A stretch of 64,000 nucleotides of DNA from Caballeronia sp. SEWSISQ10-4 2 (GCF_030464885.1 NZ_JALPRJ010000050.1:1-64000); one strand, 5' to 3'; positions 1 through 8,475 are shown, counted from the stretch's first letter. Numbers and translations are program-made. The notes: generated from the sequence alone by a model not told the origin.

Positions 1-211
1 GCCGCATCAGGAAGCCGGCGCCGAACACCGACAGCGCGAGCATCAGCGAGGCGAACTCGTTACCGCTCGGGAAATACGTCTTGGCGATGGCCGAGGCGTA
101 ATAGCCATAGACCATGAAGTCGTACATTTCGAGGAAGTTACCGCTGACGACGCGAAACACCGACTTCGCCTTCGACTCGTTCGCGGGCGTTGCATGTGAC
201 GGGGTGGACAT
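1..211 (-). CDS. MHS-family MFS transporter, N-terminal part (citrate-like H+ symporter)
   Basis: The coding strand starts with ATG at 211 and runs off the left edge, so only the first 70 residues are visible. A short polar leader is followed by GNFLEMYDFMVYGYYAS and EFASLMLALSVFGAGFLMR. This is the first-helix pattern of the metabolite:H+ symporter branch of the major facilitator superfamily, closest by eye to CitA/CitH citrate carriers. Proteins of this branch sit in the inner membrane and import di- and tricarboxylates or related solutes with protons. The substrate cannot be fixed from the N-terminus alone; tricarballylate or another organic acid is equally possible. The gene is divergent from the GNAT gene at 504. 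Confidence 0.75.
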   Translation of the reverse strand, partial: MSTPSHATPANESKAKSVFRVVSGNFLEMYDFMVYGYYASAIAKTYFPSGNEFASLMLALSVFGAGFLMR

Positions 212-503
212 GGCTATCTCTAAAAACGGTGGCCGCATTCCACTGCTGATGCGCCGTGACTCGACCCGGATGTTGACGACGACCTGGTAGCACTACCCCG
301 GATGCCTGTGTAAGCTTCGCGGTGCTTTAACCGGCGAAAACTGCTCAAAACGATGCGGAAGCGCGCTGGAAAACCGAAAATCAGGGTTAGCCTTAAGAAC
401 ACCGGAACCATGCACGACGGCAATGTTACAGCGGAAAAGTGAAATTCGCCTATTCGGAACGTCGCGTATATCTGTCTAAAATCATCTTAATTTTGCATTA
501 CAT
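212..503. other. Divergent intergenic region
   Basis: About 290 bases separate the MHS transporter start from the GNAT start. It must hold both promoters, but I see no convincing -35/-10 pair, palindrome or conserved small ORF. Confidence 0.4.
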
Positions 504-1046
504 ATGCCCATCTTCAAGCCTACAGTTTCTGACGCGTCGTGGCCCTTCACGCTGCGGCAGGCGACTTCCGCCGACGCGCCGCTCATCGCCGGAATGCATG
601 CGCAAAGCTGGGCGTCTGCGTATCGCGGAATCTTGCCGGACGATTTTCTCGATCGCGAGATGTCGGCCGAACGTGAAGCGCACTGGCGTAAGCGATTTGA
701 GGAACTGGCGGCGGGCTCAGGCGAGGTATTGATCGCTATACAAGACGATCGGCCGATCGGTTTCGTTTGTCTGATCGCACCCGACGAAAACGGCAGCGTG
801 CTCGTGGACAATCTGCACGCCCTCCCCGGCGCCAAAGGCACCGGCCTGGGCACCGCCATGCTCACCGTCGCCGCGCAATGGGCGCGTGATCGCGGCGCGA
901 CCAACATGCATTTGTTTGTACTCGAGCCGAACGTTGCGGCCATCGGCTTCTATGAGTCTCGCGGATGGCGATTGGCCGGTCGCGAAAACGACACGATGGG
1001 CGGCATCGATATCATCGCGCTCCGTTATGTCCTGCCGATCGGCTGA
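504..1046 (+). CDS. GNAT-family N-acetyltransferase
   Basis: A 180-residue cytoplasmic enzyme of the GCN5-related fold, predicted to transfer an acetyl group from acetyl-CoA to an amine. The acetyl-CoA binding loop (motif A) is GAKGTGLGTAML at residues 109-120, and the C-terminal motif B reads NVAAIGFYESRGW at 143-155. The N-terminal ITS-like region with a LIAGMHAQSWASAYRGILPD stretch at about 27-46 is typical of RimI-like proteins with small-molecule or protein substrates. ATG at 504 is used; no strong Shine-Dalgarno is visible in the AT-rich leader. It stands alone, and its substrate is unknown. Confidence 0.85.
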   Translation: MPIFKPTVSDASWPFTLRQATSADAPLIAGMHAQSWASAYRGILPDDFLDREMSAEREAHWRKRFEELAAGSGEVLIAIQDDRPIGFVCLIAPDENGSVLVDNLHALPGAKGTGLGTAMLTVAAQWARDRGATNMHLFVLEPNVAAIGFYESRGWRLAGRENDTMGGIDIIALRYVLPIG

Positions 1047-1404
1047 TGCCCAGGCGTTTGTTTTGCGCTCGGGGATTCGCCGGAGTAATCTCGCTCAACG
1101 CCTGTATGCCGGCTGCAAAAAGCGCGCATCGGGACAGTCGGGCGTCGTCCGCTGAAACGTCCATTGTGTCCATGCCAAATCGGCGAATTTTTTTCTATCC
1201 GAACGCCCGTTTATCGCGGAACTAAGAAGGCTCTGAGCGACCTCCAAGCTGACGCTGGGTATTATCGTGGGCTGTTCTGTGGCGGGTCCGGGCAAGGTGA
1301 ATTATTCAACACCTGTGCGGCAACAACCGGGCGACGTCCACACGGCTGCCCCGCTTGTTCGTTCGTTGAGCAGTCCTGATGCCCGCTTTCGGAAATGAGA
1401 AAAG
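1047..1404. other. Intergenic region, nothing recognised
   Basis: This 358-base stretch lies between the GNAT gene and the hypothetical gene at 1405. I find no conserved ORF, clear terminator or repeat. The promoter of the downstream gene is presumably here. Confidence 0.35.
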
Positions 1405-2601
1405 ATGAATGCTCCTCTGGTCGTTGTACAAGGCGATCTGCTTCTGCCGACGCTGTTCCCGCTGGCCGGTATGCCCAACGCCATTTATGGTGAAGAGTGG
1501 ACCCTGAGCGGCATGCGTCCCGCTTTGACGGAATACGAAATACCGTTTTACGCGGCTCGTTTCCTCACTGCCTATGTCGGCCCGCTGTCTCTTCGCAACG
1601 ATCGTTTCCCGTATACACCGGCGAGTCTCTGGGGCAAGTTCAAACGCAACGACGAAATCGTTCACGCCTCGCAAGGCGTTCCCCCGATTCCCGCCAATGC
1701 AACACCGCAAGCCGCCGAGCCGGCGCCCTTCGCATTCGAGCCGTTCACCGCGTCCGACGACCATCACGTGAAAGCGCCGGCGGCTAATCACGATCATCGC
1801 AAGCAGCTTGCCGGCGGTGCGATTGCGCTCGCGTGCGCTGCGCTTATCGCGTGGGCGTTGTTCGGTACGAAAATCGGCCATCAGGATGCGGAAACGCAAA
1901 AAACCAAGCTTGTGCTCAGTGCTACACCGGTGGTCAAACCAATGCCGAATTCTGAAACGGCTCATGCGTCGGGCGCGTCGAACGCAACGGTGGCGGTTGC
2001 TTCGGCTTCCTCTGCTTCTGCTCCCTTGGCGGCGACTACGATTGCTGCTTTGCCTGCGGCGCAAAAGCCCGTCGTTGTCAGTCAAGCCAGTGGAAGCAGC
2101 AAGCCGCTGGCGAGCACAATCGCCAGCCATGACCAGTCCGCTACGCTCAATACTGCGTCAGACCGCGCAACCAAACCACCGACAATTGCACAAACGGTGG
2201 AACGCAATGGCTCGAAAGCCAAAGCAAAAAGCAAGCGCGATGCACATCGGAACGAGGTGGTTCATCGGCAGCATGGCCATGAGTATCAGGGCGCACCGGT
2301 TTATCGCAGCGCCGGGCATGAAACGCGGCTCGCATTGCCTGGCCGCCGCACGCTCACACGCGAGCACACACGCGCAAACGCGGGGGATTCATCGCTTAGC
2401 GTCACCGATACGCATAGCATGCTTGCGCACTCCGCCGTGCTCGATGACAACAGCGGCGCCTCGCACCAGCCGGTCCGCGCGGCACCCAGAGAACCGGCAT
2501 CGATCCCGTCACCGCGCTCCAGCGCGAGTGACACACCCAGCTGGAATTCAGACCTGAGCCAACGCCGCGTCACCGACACGCCCTCGCAATTTTCCAAGTG
2601 A
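1405..2601 (+). CDS. Hypothetical membrane-anchored protein with long low-complexity tail
   Basis: I do not recognise a family. The 398-residue product has an N-terminal ordered block of about 80 residues (beginning MNAPLVVVQGDLLLP, with WTLSGMRPAL and PYTPASLWGKFKRNDE). A proline/alanine linker follows, then one transmembrane helix at about residues 133-150 (LAGGAIALACAALIAWALFG). The rest is a disordered Ala/Ser/Thr tail with basic and His-rich patches. The layout suggests a single-pass inner-membrane protein with a small cytoplasmic head and a long periplasmic tail, but the topology is inferred. No operon partner is adjacent. The stop at 2599-2601 is followed by a pseudogene on the other strand. 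Confidence 0.6.
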   Translation: MNAPLVVVQGDLLLPTLFPLAGMPNAIYGEEWTLSGMRPALTEYEIPFYAARFLTAYVGPLSLRNDRFPYTPASLWGKFKRNDEIVHASQGVPPIPANATPQAAEPAPFAFEPFTASDDHHVKAPAANHDHRKQLAGGAIALACAALIAWALFGTKIGHQDAETQKTKLVLSATPVVKPMPNSETAHASGASNATVAVASASSASAPLAATTIAALPAAQKPVVVSQASGSSKPLASTIASHDQSATLNTASDRATKPPTIAQTVERNGSKAKAKSKRDAHRNEVVHRQHGHEYQGAPVYRSAGHETRLALPGRRTLTREHTRANAGDSSLSVTDTHSMLAHSAVLDDNSGASHQPVRAAPREPASIPSPRSSASDTPSWNSDLSQRRVTDTPSQFSK

Positions 2602-2699
2602 CCGATGCGCCGATAGACGATAACCAGCCTTTGACACCCACTCAATTGAAGGAACACAGAAATCTCCAGACTCCGGCACATTGAGAAATCAAGGACTTG

Positions 2700-2837
2700 C
2701 TAAGGGAGCGCATCGCCACGTAGTAGGCAAAGCGCATCAGCGGCGGCCAGCGCGCGCGGCAGGTAGCCGGAGGCGCCAGCAAGCCATCCCGTTAGGATGA
2801 TGGCAAAGATCGGAAGTATGGTGCCGGCGAGACGCAT
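2700..2837 (-). pseudogene. AEC-family (auxin efflux carrier-like) transporter, N-terminal remnant
   Basis: From ATG at 2837 the minus strand encodes MRLAGTILPIFAIILTGWLA followed by a GYLPRALAA segment. This is the typical first helix of AEC permeases. After about 30 codons the family sequence (LMRFAYYVAM) continues only in another frame (about 2713-2745), so at least one frameshift is present. The original frame stops at TAG 2702-2700, and no later family sequence is seen. AEC permeases have about 300 residues, so this is a dead N-terminal scrap. A GGGAGGTCAC Shine-Dalgarno-like stretch just upstream of the ATG is still intact, consistent with recent decay. Confidence 0.55.
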
Positions 2838-3200
2838 AGTGACCTCCCGTAGCGGTGGAACCTAGGCGCATCGACGCTCGTCCCTGACTGGGCGTCATTA
2901 TCGGAGAAAACTTCGCACGACGCGTGGTGAAGTCGCAAATTGATCGCGCGCTAAGTCGGGGCCACCGACCCTCGGCATTTCTGAGCGAGAAACACTTGTC
3001 GGGGTGGTCAATGTGACGCGATGAGGCGCGCCTGCGTGTCGGCCGATGACCGGAACGCTATACCCGTTGGCAACTGACCGTTGTTCTTCATGAACGGAAC
3101 TAGCAGCATCGAAATTCGACGCAACAAAGCCGCCATTCAAGGCGGCGAGCAAACAGAGTGGCCTCGATTAGTGCGCGCCTTGGCGATCGTCGGGCAGTAC
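2838..3200. other. Intergenic region upstream of the ArsR operon
   Basis: This gap carries a short GC hairpin (GCCGCC at 3129-3134, GGCGGC at 3141-3146) that may end leftward or readthrough transcription. I recognise no coding sequence beyond the AEC remnant at its left. Confidence 0.35.
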
Positions 3201-3230
3201 TTGACATGCAATGGATTACTTGCCTATTCT
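3201..3230 (+). promoter_or_regulatory. Sigma-70 promoter of the arsR-SRPBCC operon
   Basis: A perfect -35 box TTGACA (3201-3206) and a -10-like TATTCT (3225-3230) are separated by 18 bases. The predicted transcription start, near 3237, lies about 23 bases before the ATG at 3260. This excludes the longer frame opening at 3158 as the real start of the regulator. Confidence 0.7.
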
Positions 3231-3243
3231 TTAGGCAAGTAAT
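3215..3243. promoter_or_regulatory. Perfect inverted repeat, probable ArsR operator
   Basis: ATTACTTGCCTA (3215-3226) and its exact reverse complement TAGGCAAGTAAT (3232-3243) flank a 5-base spacer. The repeat covers the -10 box and the start point. A 12-2-12-like operator in this position is what an autorepressing ArsR dimer would use to block RNA polymerase. Binding by the adjacent regulator is inferred. Confidence 0.7.
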
Positions 3244-3259
3244 TTCTTGCGTGTACCAC

Positions 3260-3592
3260 ATGGCAGAGCGCCTCGACACCGACGTGCTGTTCAAGGCACT
3301 GGCCGATCCCAGCAGGCGCAGGCTGCTGGACCTGCTACATGCGCACGACGGCCGCACACTCAACGAGCTGTGCGAACACCTGGACATGACGCGGCAGGGC
3401 GTGACGCAGCACCTGGACCTGCTGGAGGCGGCGAACCTGGTCGCCACTGTGCGGCGCGGCCGCGAAAAACTGCACTTCCTCAATCCAGTACCGCTACAGG
3501 AGGTCTACGAGCGCTGGATTGCCAAGTTCGAGAAGCCGCGCCTCAAGGCGCTCTCAGATCTGAAACAACGCTTGGAGAAAACCGATGACTAG
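3260..3592 (+). CDS. ArsR-family winged-helix repressor
   Basis: A 110-residue ArsR/SmtB-fold regulator. The N-terminus ADPSRRRLLDLL at about 15-26 and the recognition helix DMTRQGVTQHLDLLEAANLV at about 41-60 are those of the subgroup that pairs with SRPBCC/AHSA1 proteins. The metal-binding CxC motif of arsenic sensors is missing, so it probably senses something other than arsenite. ATG at 3260 is chosen because the promoter and operator lie immediately upstream. The gene overlaps the next one by 8 bases (ATGACTAG), showing translational coupling. It is expected to repress its own operon through the inverted repeat at 3215-3243. Confidence 0.88.
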   Translation: MAERLDTDVLFKALADPSRRRLLDLLHAHDGRTLNELCEHLDMTRQGVTQHLDLLEAANLVATVRRGREKLHFLNPVPLQEVYERWIAKFEKPRLKALSDLKQRLEKTDD

Positions 3593-4061
3593 ATCGACTT
3601 TTGTCTACGTGACCTACATCCGCACCACGCCGGAGAAGCTGTGGTCAGCACTGACCGACGCGGAGTTCATGAAGCAATACTGGTTCGGCAACTACTGCGA
3701 AAGCCAGTGGACGGCGGGATCCTCCTGGAAGAATGTGTACCCCGATGGCCGCATCACCGACGTCGGTGAGATCGTCGAGGCCGAGCCGCCACGGCGGTTA
3801 GTGATCCGCTGGCAGCATCAGGACAAGCCCGAGCTCAAGGCCGAAGGCGAGTCGCTCTGCACGATGGAACTGGAACCTAGTGGAACGGCGGTCAAGCTCT
3901 CCATCACCCACACCATCGAGCGCGAGCCCTCGAAATTCATCGAGGCTGTGTCAGGCGGCTGGCCGAAAGTCATTTCCAACCTCAAGTCCCTGCTGGAGAG
4001 CGGCTCCATCGCGCTGCAGGACCCCTACCCCGTTGAGATCGCCCACTCTGGAAAGGAGTAG
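3585..4061 (+). CDS. SRPBCC (AHSA1/START-like) family protein
   Basis: A 158-residue protein of the activator-of-Hsp90-ATPase-like branch of the SRPBCC superfamily, a helix-grip fold with a deep ligand cavity. Recognisable segments are the opening VYVTYIRTTPEKLWSALTD, FMKQYWFGN, a GRITDVGEIVEAEPPRRLV strand and a C-terminal helix EAVSGGWPKVISNLKSLLE. Such proteins are commonly encoded directly behind an ArsR repressor. They probably bind or detoxify a hydrophobic ligand, but no reaction is proven for this branch. The start overlaps the arsR stop. A GGAAAGGAG ribosome site follows at its end, serving the tiny ORF at 4064. Confidence 0.82.
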   Translation: MTRSTFVYVTYIRTTPEKLWSALTDAEFMKQYWFGNYCESQWTAGSSWKNVYPDGRITDVGEIVEAEPPRRLVIRWQHQDKPELKAEGESLCTMELEPSGTAVKLSITHTIEREPSKFIEAVSGGWPKVISNLKSLLESGSIALQDPYPVEIAHSGKE

Positions 4062-4063
4062 CC

Positions 4064-4129
4064 ATGGCAAAGGGCAATTTGGGAAACTGTTGGTCTGTTC
4101 CAGCTCCGCCTTGGTACTTTGCGATCTAG
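4064..4129 (+). CDS. Tiny ORF behind the SRPBCC gene, possible truncated third operon gene
   Basis: ATG at 4064 has an excellent Shine-Dalgarno (GGAAAGGAG, 5 bases away) that overlaps the end of the SRPBCC gene. It encodes only 21 residues, beginning MAKGNLGNCW and ending WYFAI before TAG. A ribosome site this strong for so short a frame suggests either a genuine leader/small protein or the start of a third operon gene whose body is lost. No family is recognised. Confidence 0.35.
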   Translation: MAKGNLGNCWSVPAPPWYFAI

Positions 4130-4332
4130 CCTTCGCCGAAGCGGCCGGTGGCGAACGACAGTCAAGGGTCGCATGCGATGCGACGTTGCCTGCGCCGGAT
4201 CAGGCAATCAAACGTCGAGTACGCCTTTCAGCAAGCCTTTGCCCCACGTTGTGCAAACCGCACCCTTCTGCTTCAGGAACGGCGGCGCACACATCAGTTG
4301 CTAACTGTGTGCGCCCCTTGCCGTATCAGACA

Positions 4333-6009
4333 CTACTCGCCCGGGCTGTACAGATCGAGCAGCTTGAGCGTCACGCCGTTGGTCCACCCGAAGCCGTCCT
4401 GCAACGGATATTCGCCTCCACCTCCGCCGCCGGTTCCCGCGCCTTCTACCACGTACTTCTCGACCAGCTTTTTATCGGACGCGTAGACGCCCTTTACGTC
4501 CGTCAGAAACCGCGTGCCGACCTGCTGCGCGAGCGCATCCTGTCCGTAACGCGTCAGACCTTCGATCGCGATCCAGTGCAGCGGCGCCCAGCCATTCGGC
4601 GCGTCCCATTGCTGTGTCGTGTTGTACGTGGTCGTCACGAGCCCTCCCGGCTGCAGCAACGTCGACTGCACCTGGTGAGCCGTCTTCTGTGCTCGTTCCG
4701 GCCATGCTGCACCTACGAATAGCGGATACAGCATCGCCGCCGTCTTGTTGTCCCGCGGCTTCCCGAGCTTCCAGTCGTAGTCCCCGTAATAGCCGTTGGC
4801 ATTCCACAGGTACCGGTTGATGCCCACCGCACGTTTCACCGCGCGCTCGGCGAACTCGCCCACACAGCGATAATCGTGGCTCTCGCCACAGCCTTGCGCA
4901 ATGGTCGTTTCCAGGTGAAAGAGGAGGCTGTTCAGATCGACGGGAATAATCGACGTGGTGCGCACCGTCGCGAGCGTCATGTTGTCGCCGAACCAGCGTG
5001 AGCTGAAATCCCAACCGCTTTCGGCGGTCGCGCGCAGCTCACGATAAACCTCGCTTGGAGTTCGGCCTGTGGCCTGCTGCGCGGTCTGCACGTCCTCCAG
5101 GTACGACTCGTCACGCGGCGTATCGAGCTCATCCCAATAGCGGTTGAGCACCGTATGGTCCGGCATAACCACGACGTTGCGAGTCGCGTCGCCCGGGCGG
5201 GTCGAGCCCTCTCCCTGCATCCAGTAGGCGTACTCCTTGCGCAGGGCCGGCAGATATTTCTGATACACCTTGCCACCTTCGACCTTCGCCGCGAGCGTCA
5301 CCATGTACGAGAAAAACGGCGGCTGCGAACGGTCCAGGTAATACGTGCGATTGCCGTTCGGAATGTGGCCAAATGTATCGATCTCGTACGCAAAGTTGTC
5401 GAGCATGTCGTCGACGAGATCCTCTCGGCCGGATTCCTGGAGCCCCAGCATCGTGAAATAGGTGTCCCAATAGTAGCCCTCGCGGAAGCGCCCGCCTGGC
5501 ACGACATAGGGCTTCGGCAATGGAATCAGAGAGCTGTTCGCCGGCGCGCTCGCCGTGGTCCGGGTGAGCGCGGGCCACAGCCAGTTGATATGCTCGCGCA
5601 GCGTCTGATTCGGGGGCGGTGTGATAACCGGCTCGCTTGGCGGTGTAAAGTACTGGTTGACAAAGCTTGCCAGCGAAAAGCCCGGATTGTTCTTTTGCTG
5701 TTCATACAGCTGGACGATCGCGGTGGGATCCGCGTTCGGCGTCGCATCGACGAATGTTTTCTGATCCGGATAGATCTGTGCGGTCTGGACCGCTACGAAC
5801 AGATCGCCGTACAGCTTGTCCGGAGGCGGTGGAAGCGTGCCACCGACCTGGGTGTCTGCGAGGCAGACGTTAGAAAGACAGGTGAGGACAACGAATCCCG
5901 AAACGGCCGCCGCCTGCTTCGCGCTTCGTTGCCGAAACGTGCCGGCTGCAGGGCGTGATGAAGTCACGGCGATGGCAATGCTGCAGCGAACTTTCGACGT
6001 CACAATCAT
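4333..6009 (-). CDS. treA: Periplasmic alpha,alpha-trehalase
   Basis: A glycoside hydrolase family 37 enzyme that splits trehalose into two glucose molecules. At 558 residues it matches E. coli TreA. Both family signatures are present: PGGRFREGYYWDTY at 171-184 and QWDAPNGWAP at 467-476. The glycine-rich GGGGGGEYPLQDGFGW near the C-terminus is also present. The N-terminus (MIVTSKVRCS... then AAAVSGFVVLTCLSNVCLADT) is a long export signal with probable cleavage near residue 50, placing the enzyme in the periplasm. It allows use of external trehalose as carbon source, or recovery of exported trehalose. It stands alone, convergent with the ArsR operon and divergent from the AraC gene at 6243. 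Confidence 0.95.
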   Translation of the reverse strand: MIVTSKVRCSIAIAVTSSRPAAGTFRQRSAKQAAAVSGFVVLTCLSNVCLADTQVGGTLPPPPDKLYGDLFVAVQTAQIYPDQKTFVDATPNADPTAIVQLYEQQKNNPGFSLASFVNQYFTPPSEPVITPPPNQTLREHINWLWPALTRTTASAPANSSLIPLPKPYVVPGGRFREGYYWDTYFTMLGLQESGREDLVDDMLDNFAYEIDTFGHIPNGNRTYYLDRSQPPFFSYMVTLAAKVEGGKVYQKYLPALRKEYAYWMQGEGSTRPGDATRNVVVMPDHTVLNRYWDELDTPRDESYLEDVQTAQQATGRTPSEVYRELRATAESGWDFSSRWFGDNMTLATVRTTSIIPVDLNSLLFHLETTIAQGCGESHDYRCVGEFAERAVKRAVGINRYLWNANGYYGDYDWKLGKPRDNKTAAMLYPLFVGAAWPERAQKTAHQVQSTLLQPGGLVTTTYNTTQQWDAPNGWAPLHWIAIEGLTRYGQDALAQQVGTRFLTDVKGVYASDKKLVEKYVVEGAGTGGGGGGEYPLQDGFGWTNGVTLKLLDLYSPGE

Positions 6010-6242
6010 GTCTCCTCCGAAGGAATGGACAACAGGATTGGTCTCCGGCGCACGCCCTCATTTTTCTCACGATGTTGGGCGAGAGCAGCATGGCATAGAA
6101 TCGGGCACGGTTCAAATCCTCGCGTAGACGTGATGAAGCAGGCGGCCATGAAGGGACGACCGCGATGTTGTTCCGAACAGCTGAAGTTCAGCCCATTACC
6201 GCCCTTCAAACGGTTCCATAGACGTGTGTAAAATCGACTGCA

Positions 6243-7106
6243 ATGTCTCTTTGGAGCAGTCCCATGCTAAGGGTACTTGAACCGGGTGACTACTTCGGCA
6301 CAACCAGCCTGCAATATGGGGATGACGGCATCTCGGTCGTGGAGACCAGTTTCGCAACTGATCTGGTCATCCCTCAGCACGAACATGTCAATCCGTTTTT
6401 CTGTTTCGTACTGGACGGTCGCGGCACACGGTCCTGGCCGGCACGCCGTGGCAAAGACGGACCGATGTCACTGACCCTTTTCCCCGCAGGCGTGCCGCAT
6501 GCAAATTGCTGGTACGGGGCCGGCGGCAAAGCACTCCATGTTGAGTTTTCGTCTTTGTGGCTACAACGGCTTGGTGGCCGGACCCGGGTTCTCGATCGTC
6601 CAGATGACTTTGTCGACGGGGCTCCGGTATCGTTCATGCGGCGCCTCGTCCGCGAGTGCCGTGAACAGGATTCGGCTACCCCACTGGCGATTGAGGGGCT
6701 GGTACTGGAACTTCTTGCAGCCTGCGAGCGATCCGTCTGGCGCGCTGCAACGGTAGGCGGTTCACATCGATGGCTCGATCGCGTGGAAGCGTTACTGCAC
6801 GATCGCTTTCGTGAGGCGCTGACGTTGGATGAAATCGCTTCAGATAGCCATGTTTCCGCAGACCACCTCGCGCGTGAATTCCGTAAGCACTTTGGCCTTA
6901 CTGTCGGAGAGTACGTGCGCCAGCTTCGGCTCGATTTCGCATGCGCACAATTGACCAGTAGACGCCATTCGCTCGCAGCCATCGCGGAGACCGCCGGTTT
7001 CGCCGACCAAAGCCACTTCACGCGAGTCTTTCGACGCAGGATGGGGGTGACGCCAGGCGCATACCGCGCGCAGTTGCTTGAAGATCGCTCCTGTACCAAA
7101 GATTGA
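6243..7106 (+). CDS. AraC-family transcriptional regulator
   Basis: A 287-residue regulator with an N-terminal cupin-like sensor (about residues 15-110, with VIPQHEHVNPFFCFVLDG and TLFPAGVPHANCW) and a C-terminal double helix-turn-helix. The DNA-binding part runs from about residue 185 (DRFREALTLDEIASDSHVSADHL) to the family signature AAIAETAGFADQSHFTRVFRRRMGVTPGAYR at about 240-270. It probably activates a nearby gene in response to a small ligand. The cupin gene 83 bases downstream is the obvious candidate, but no operator is visible. ATG at 6243 is preceded by an AATCGACTGCA leader without a strong ribosome site; the internal ATG eight codons in (6264-6266) is an alternative. Confidence 0.88.
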   Translation: MSLWSSPMLRVLEPGDYFGTTSLQYGDDGISVVETSFATDLVIPQHEHVNPFFCFVLDGRGTRSWPARRGKDGPMSLTLFPAGVPHANCWYGAGGKALHVEFSSLWLQRLGGRTRVLDRPDDFVDGAPVSFMRRLVRECREQDSATPLAIEGLVLELLAACERSVWRAATVGGSHRWLDRVEALLHDRFREALTLDEIASDSHVSADHLAREFRKHFGLTVGEYVRQLRLDFACAQLTSRRHSLAAIAETAGFADQSHFTRVFRRRMGVTPGAYRAQLLEDRSCTKD

Positions 7107-7189
7107 CGGTCCGGTACAAGACCAACGGAGCTGTTACGGCTTAGAGTTGCTCGCACGTTCGACCCGAACTAACTTTCGCGGAGATCGAT

Positions 7190-7567
7190 GTGAGCACCGA
7201 AGCCTTTCCGTATCTGACCCGCCTTGACGTCCTCCACGCCTTCGGCGAAATCATCGACGTTCCTGCCCTCGTGGCGGCAAACAGCCATCCCTGGTATAAC
7301 CAGACGCTATGCCAGGTGAACCAGTCGGTAGTCCGGCTGGGTGTCGTGCAGGGCGAATATCATTGGCACAAGCACGAAGCAGAGGACGAATTCTTTTACG
7401 TCGTTAGTGGGCACTTCCTGATTGAGCTTGAACACCGGGTCGTGGATTTGAGGCCGGGACAGGCGTTTGTCGTGCATAAAGGGCTTCTACATCGCCCTCG
7501 AGCGCCGGAGAAAACGGTGATCCTGATGGTAGAGGCCGCGGGGATCATTCCCACCGGCGACACGTGA
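7190..7567 (+). CDS. Small cupin-domain protein
   Basis: A 125-residue single-domain beta-barrel. Cupin motif 1 is visible as GEYHWHKHEAEDEFFYVVSG (metal ligands H-x-H and E) and motif 2 as GQAFVVHKGLLHRP, so the protein probably binds a divalent metal. Small cupins of this type act as isomerases, dioxygenases or sensors; nothing here decides between them. The start is GTG at 7190, because the overlapping ATG at 7188 is followed at once by TGA. A GCGGAG ribosome site sits upstream. It lies behind the AraC regulator on the same strand and may be its target. Confidence 0.8.
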   Translation: MSTEAFPYLTRLDVLHAFGEIIDVPALVAANSHPWYNQTLCQVNQSVVRLGVVQGEYHWHKHEAEDEFFYVVSGHFLIELEHRVVDLRPGQAFVVHKGLLHRPRAPEKTVILMVEAAGIIPTGDT

Positions 7568-7851
7568 TGCCCCGATACTGGTCGCTCATTGTGTGATCGT
7601 CTGCAACGAACCAACATGCGGCCGTTCAAAGTGTTCACGCGAATGACGCTTGTGGGTCGCGTGCCGCCGATCACGGACAGGCAGGGGGCGGCCAGGCGCG
7701 GCCGCTTCAAGGACCGGCGAATGCGCCGCTCGAACGGCGGCTTCGATTTGGTAGCAGCCAGAGAGCCGACGCACCCGACTTGACCAAATCCCGTTCAAGC
7801 TCATTTGGATGGCTGTTCAAATGACTCTTTGATCTGACTCCTCCATTCGTC

Positions 7852-8475
7852 TCAGACGGAGGGTGCTCGGCGCGCCAGCGCAAGATAGGCGCCTAAACTC
7901 ACCATGACAATGCCGGACGTGCGGGTGAGCAAGCGCGCGCGAGCAGCACGCGCGGTGCTGGATTTAAGCAACCGGGCAGCGGCGAACACGGCAATGACGT
8001 CGACGAGCGTATTCAACACGACACAGATGCTGCCAAGCAGCGCCAGTTGCGCAACCAGTGGCTCAGTTGGTGAGGCGAACTGCGGCAGGAAAGCCAGGAA
8101 GAAGAGTGCTGTCTTCACATTCAGTGCTTCGACGACGATTCCCTCGCAGAGCGCACGGCGCGCACCTTGTGACGCAACGGGTTCCACCGTGAGCGGCTGG
8201 TCCTTGTGCAGCAGCATGCTGACACCCAGATAAACCAGGTAAGCCGCACCGATGTACTTCACCAGACTGAAGAGCATTGCAGACCGGGCAATCAGCAAAG
8301 ACAGTCCGAGCGCTGCCGCAAGTACATGAAGCAAACCGCCCATCCCCGTGCCGAAGCACGAGGCCAGGCCTTCCGTGCGGCCGCCGGCGACCGTGCGGGC
8401 GACGACATAGGCAATCCCTGGACCAGGAGTGATGGCAAGAACGATGGCAGCGATCAGGAATGGAATGAGTGACAT
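7852..8475 (-). CDS. LysE/RhtB-family exporter
   Basis: A 207-residue inner-membrane exporter with the hallmarks of the amino acid efflux family. The N-terminal helix LIAAIVLAITPGPGIAYVVAR carries the conserved TPGP, followed by GLASCFGTGMGGLLHVLAAALGLS and a basic KTALFFLAFLPQF helix. About six hydrophobic segments are visible. It should export an amino acid or related metabolite driven by the proton gradient. ATG at 8475 is preferred over the frame opening at 8589 because family members start MxxxPFLxAAxxL. With the two genes upstream it probably forms a unit controlled by the MocR regulator at 9703, a regulator type often found beside LysE and PaiB genes. Confidence 0.88.
   Translation of the reverse strand: MSLIPFLIAAIVLAITPGPGIAYVVARTVAGGRTEGLASCFGTGMGGLLHVLAAALGLSLLIARSAMLFSLVKYIGAAYLVYLGVSMLLHKDQPLTVEPVASQGARRALCEGIVVEALNVKTALFFLAFLPQFASPTEPLVAQLALLGSICVVLNTLVDVIAVFAAARLLKSSTARAARARLLTRTSGIVMVSLGAYLALARRAPSV

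Noticed and set aside
5155..5958. 267-residue frame opposite trehalase
   Set aside because: Trehalase carries both family signatures on the other strand; this frame has no recognisable domain.
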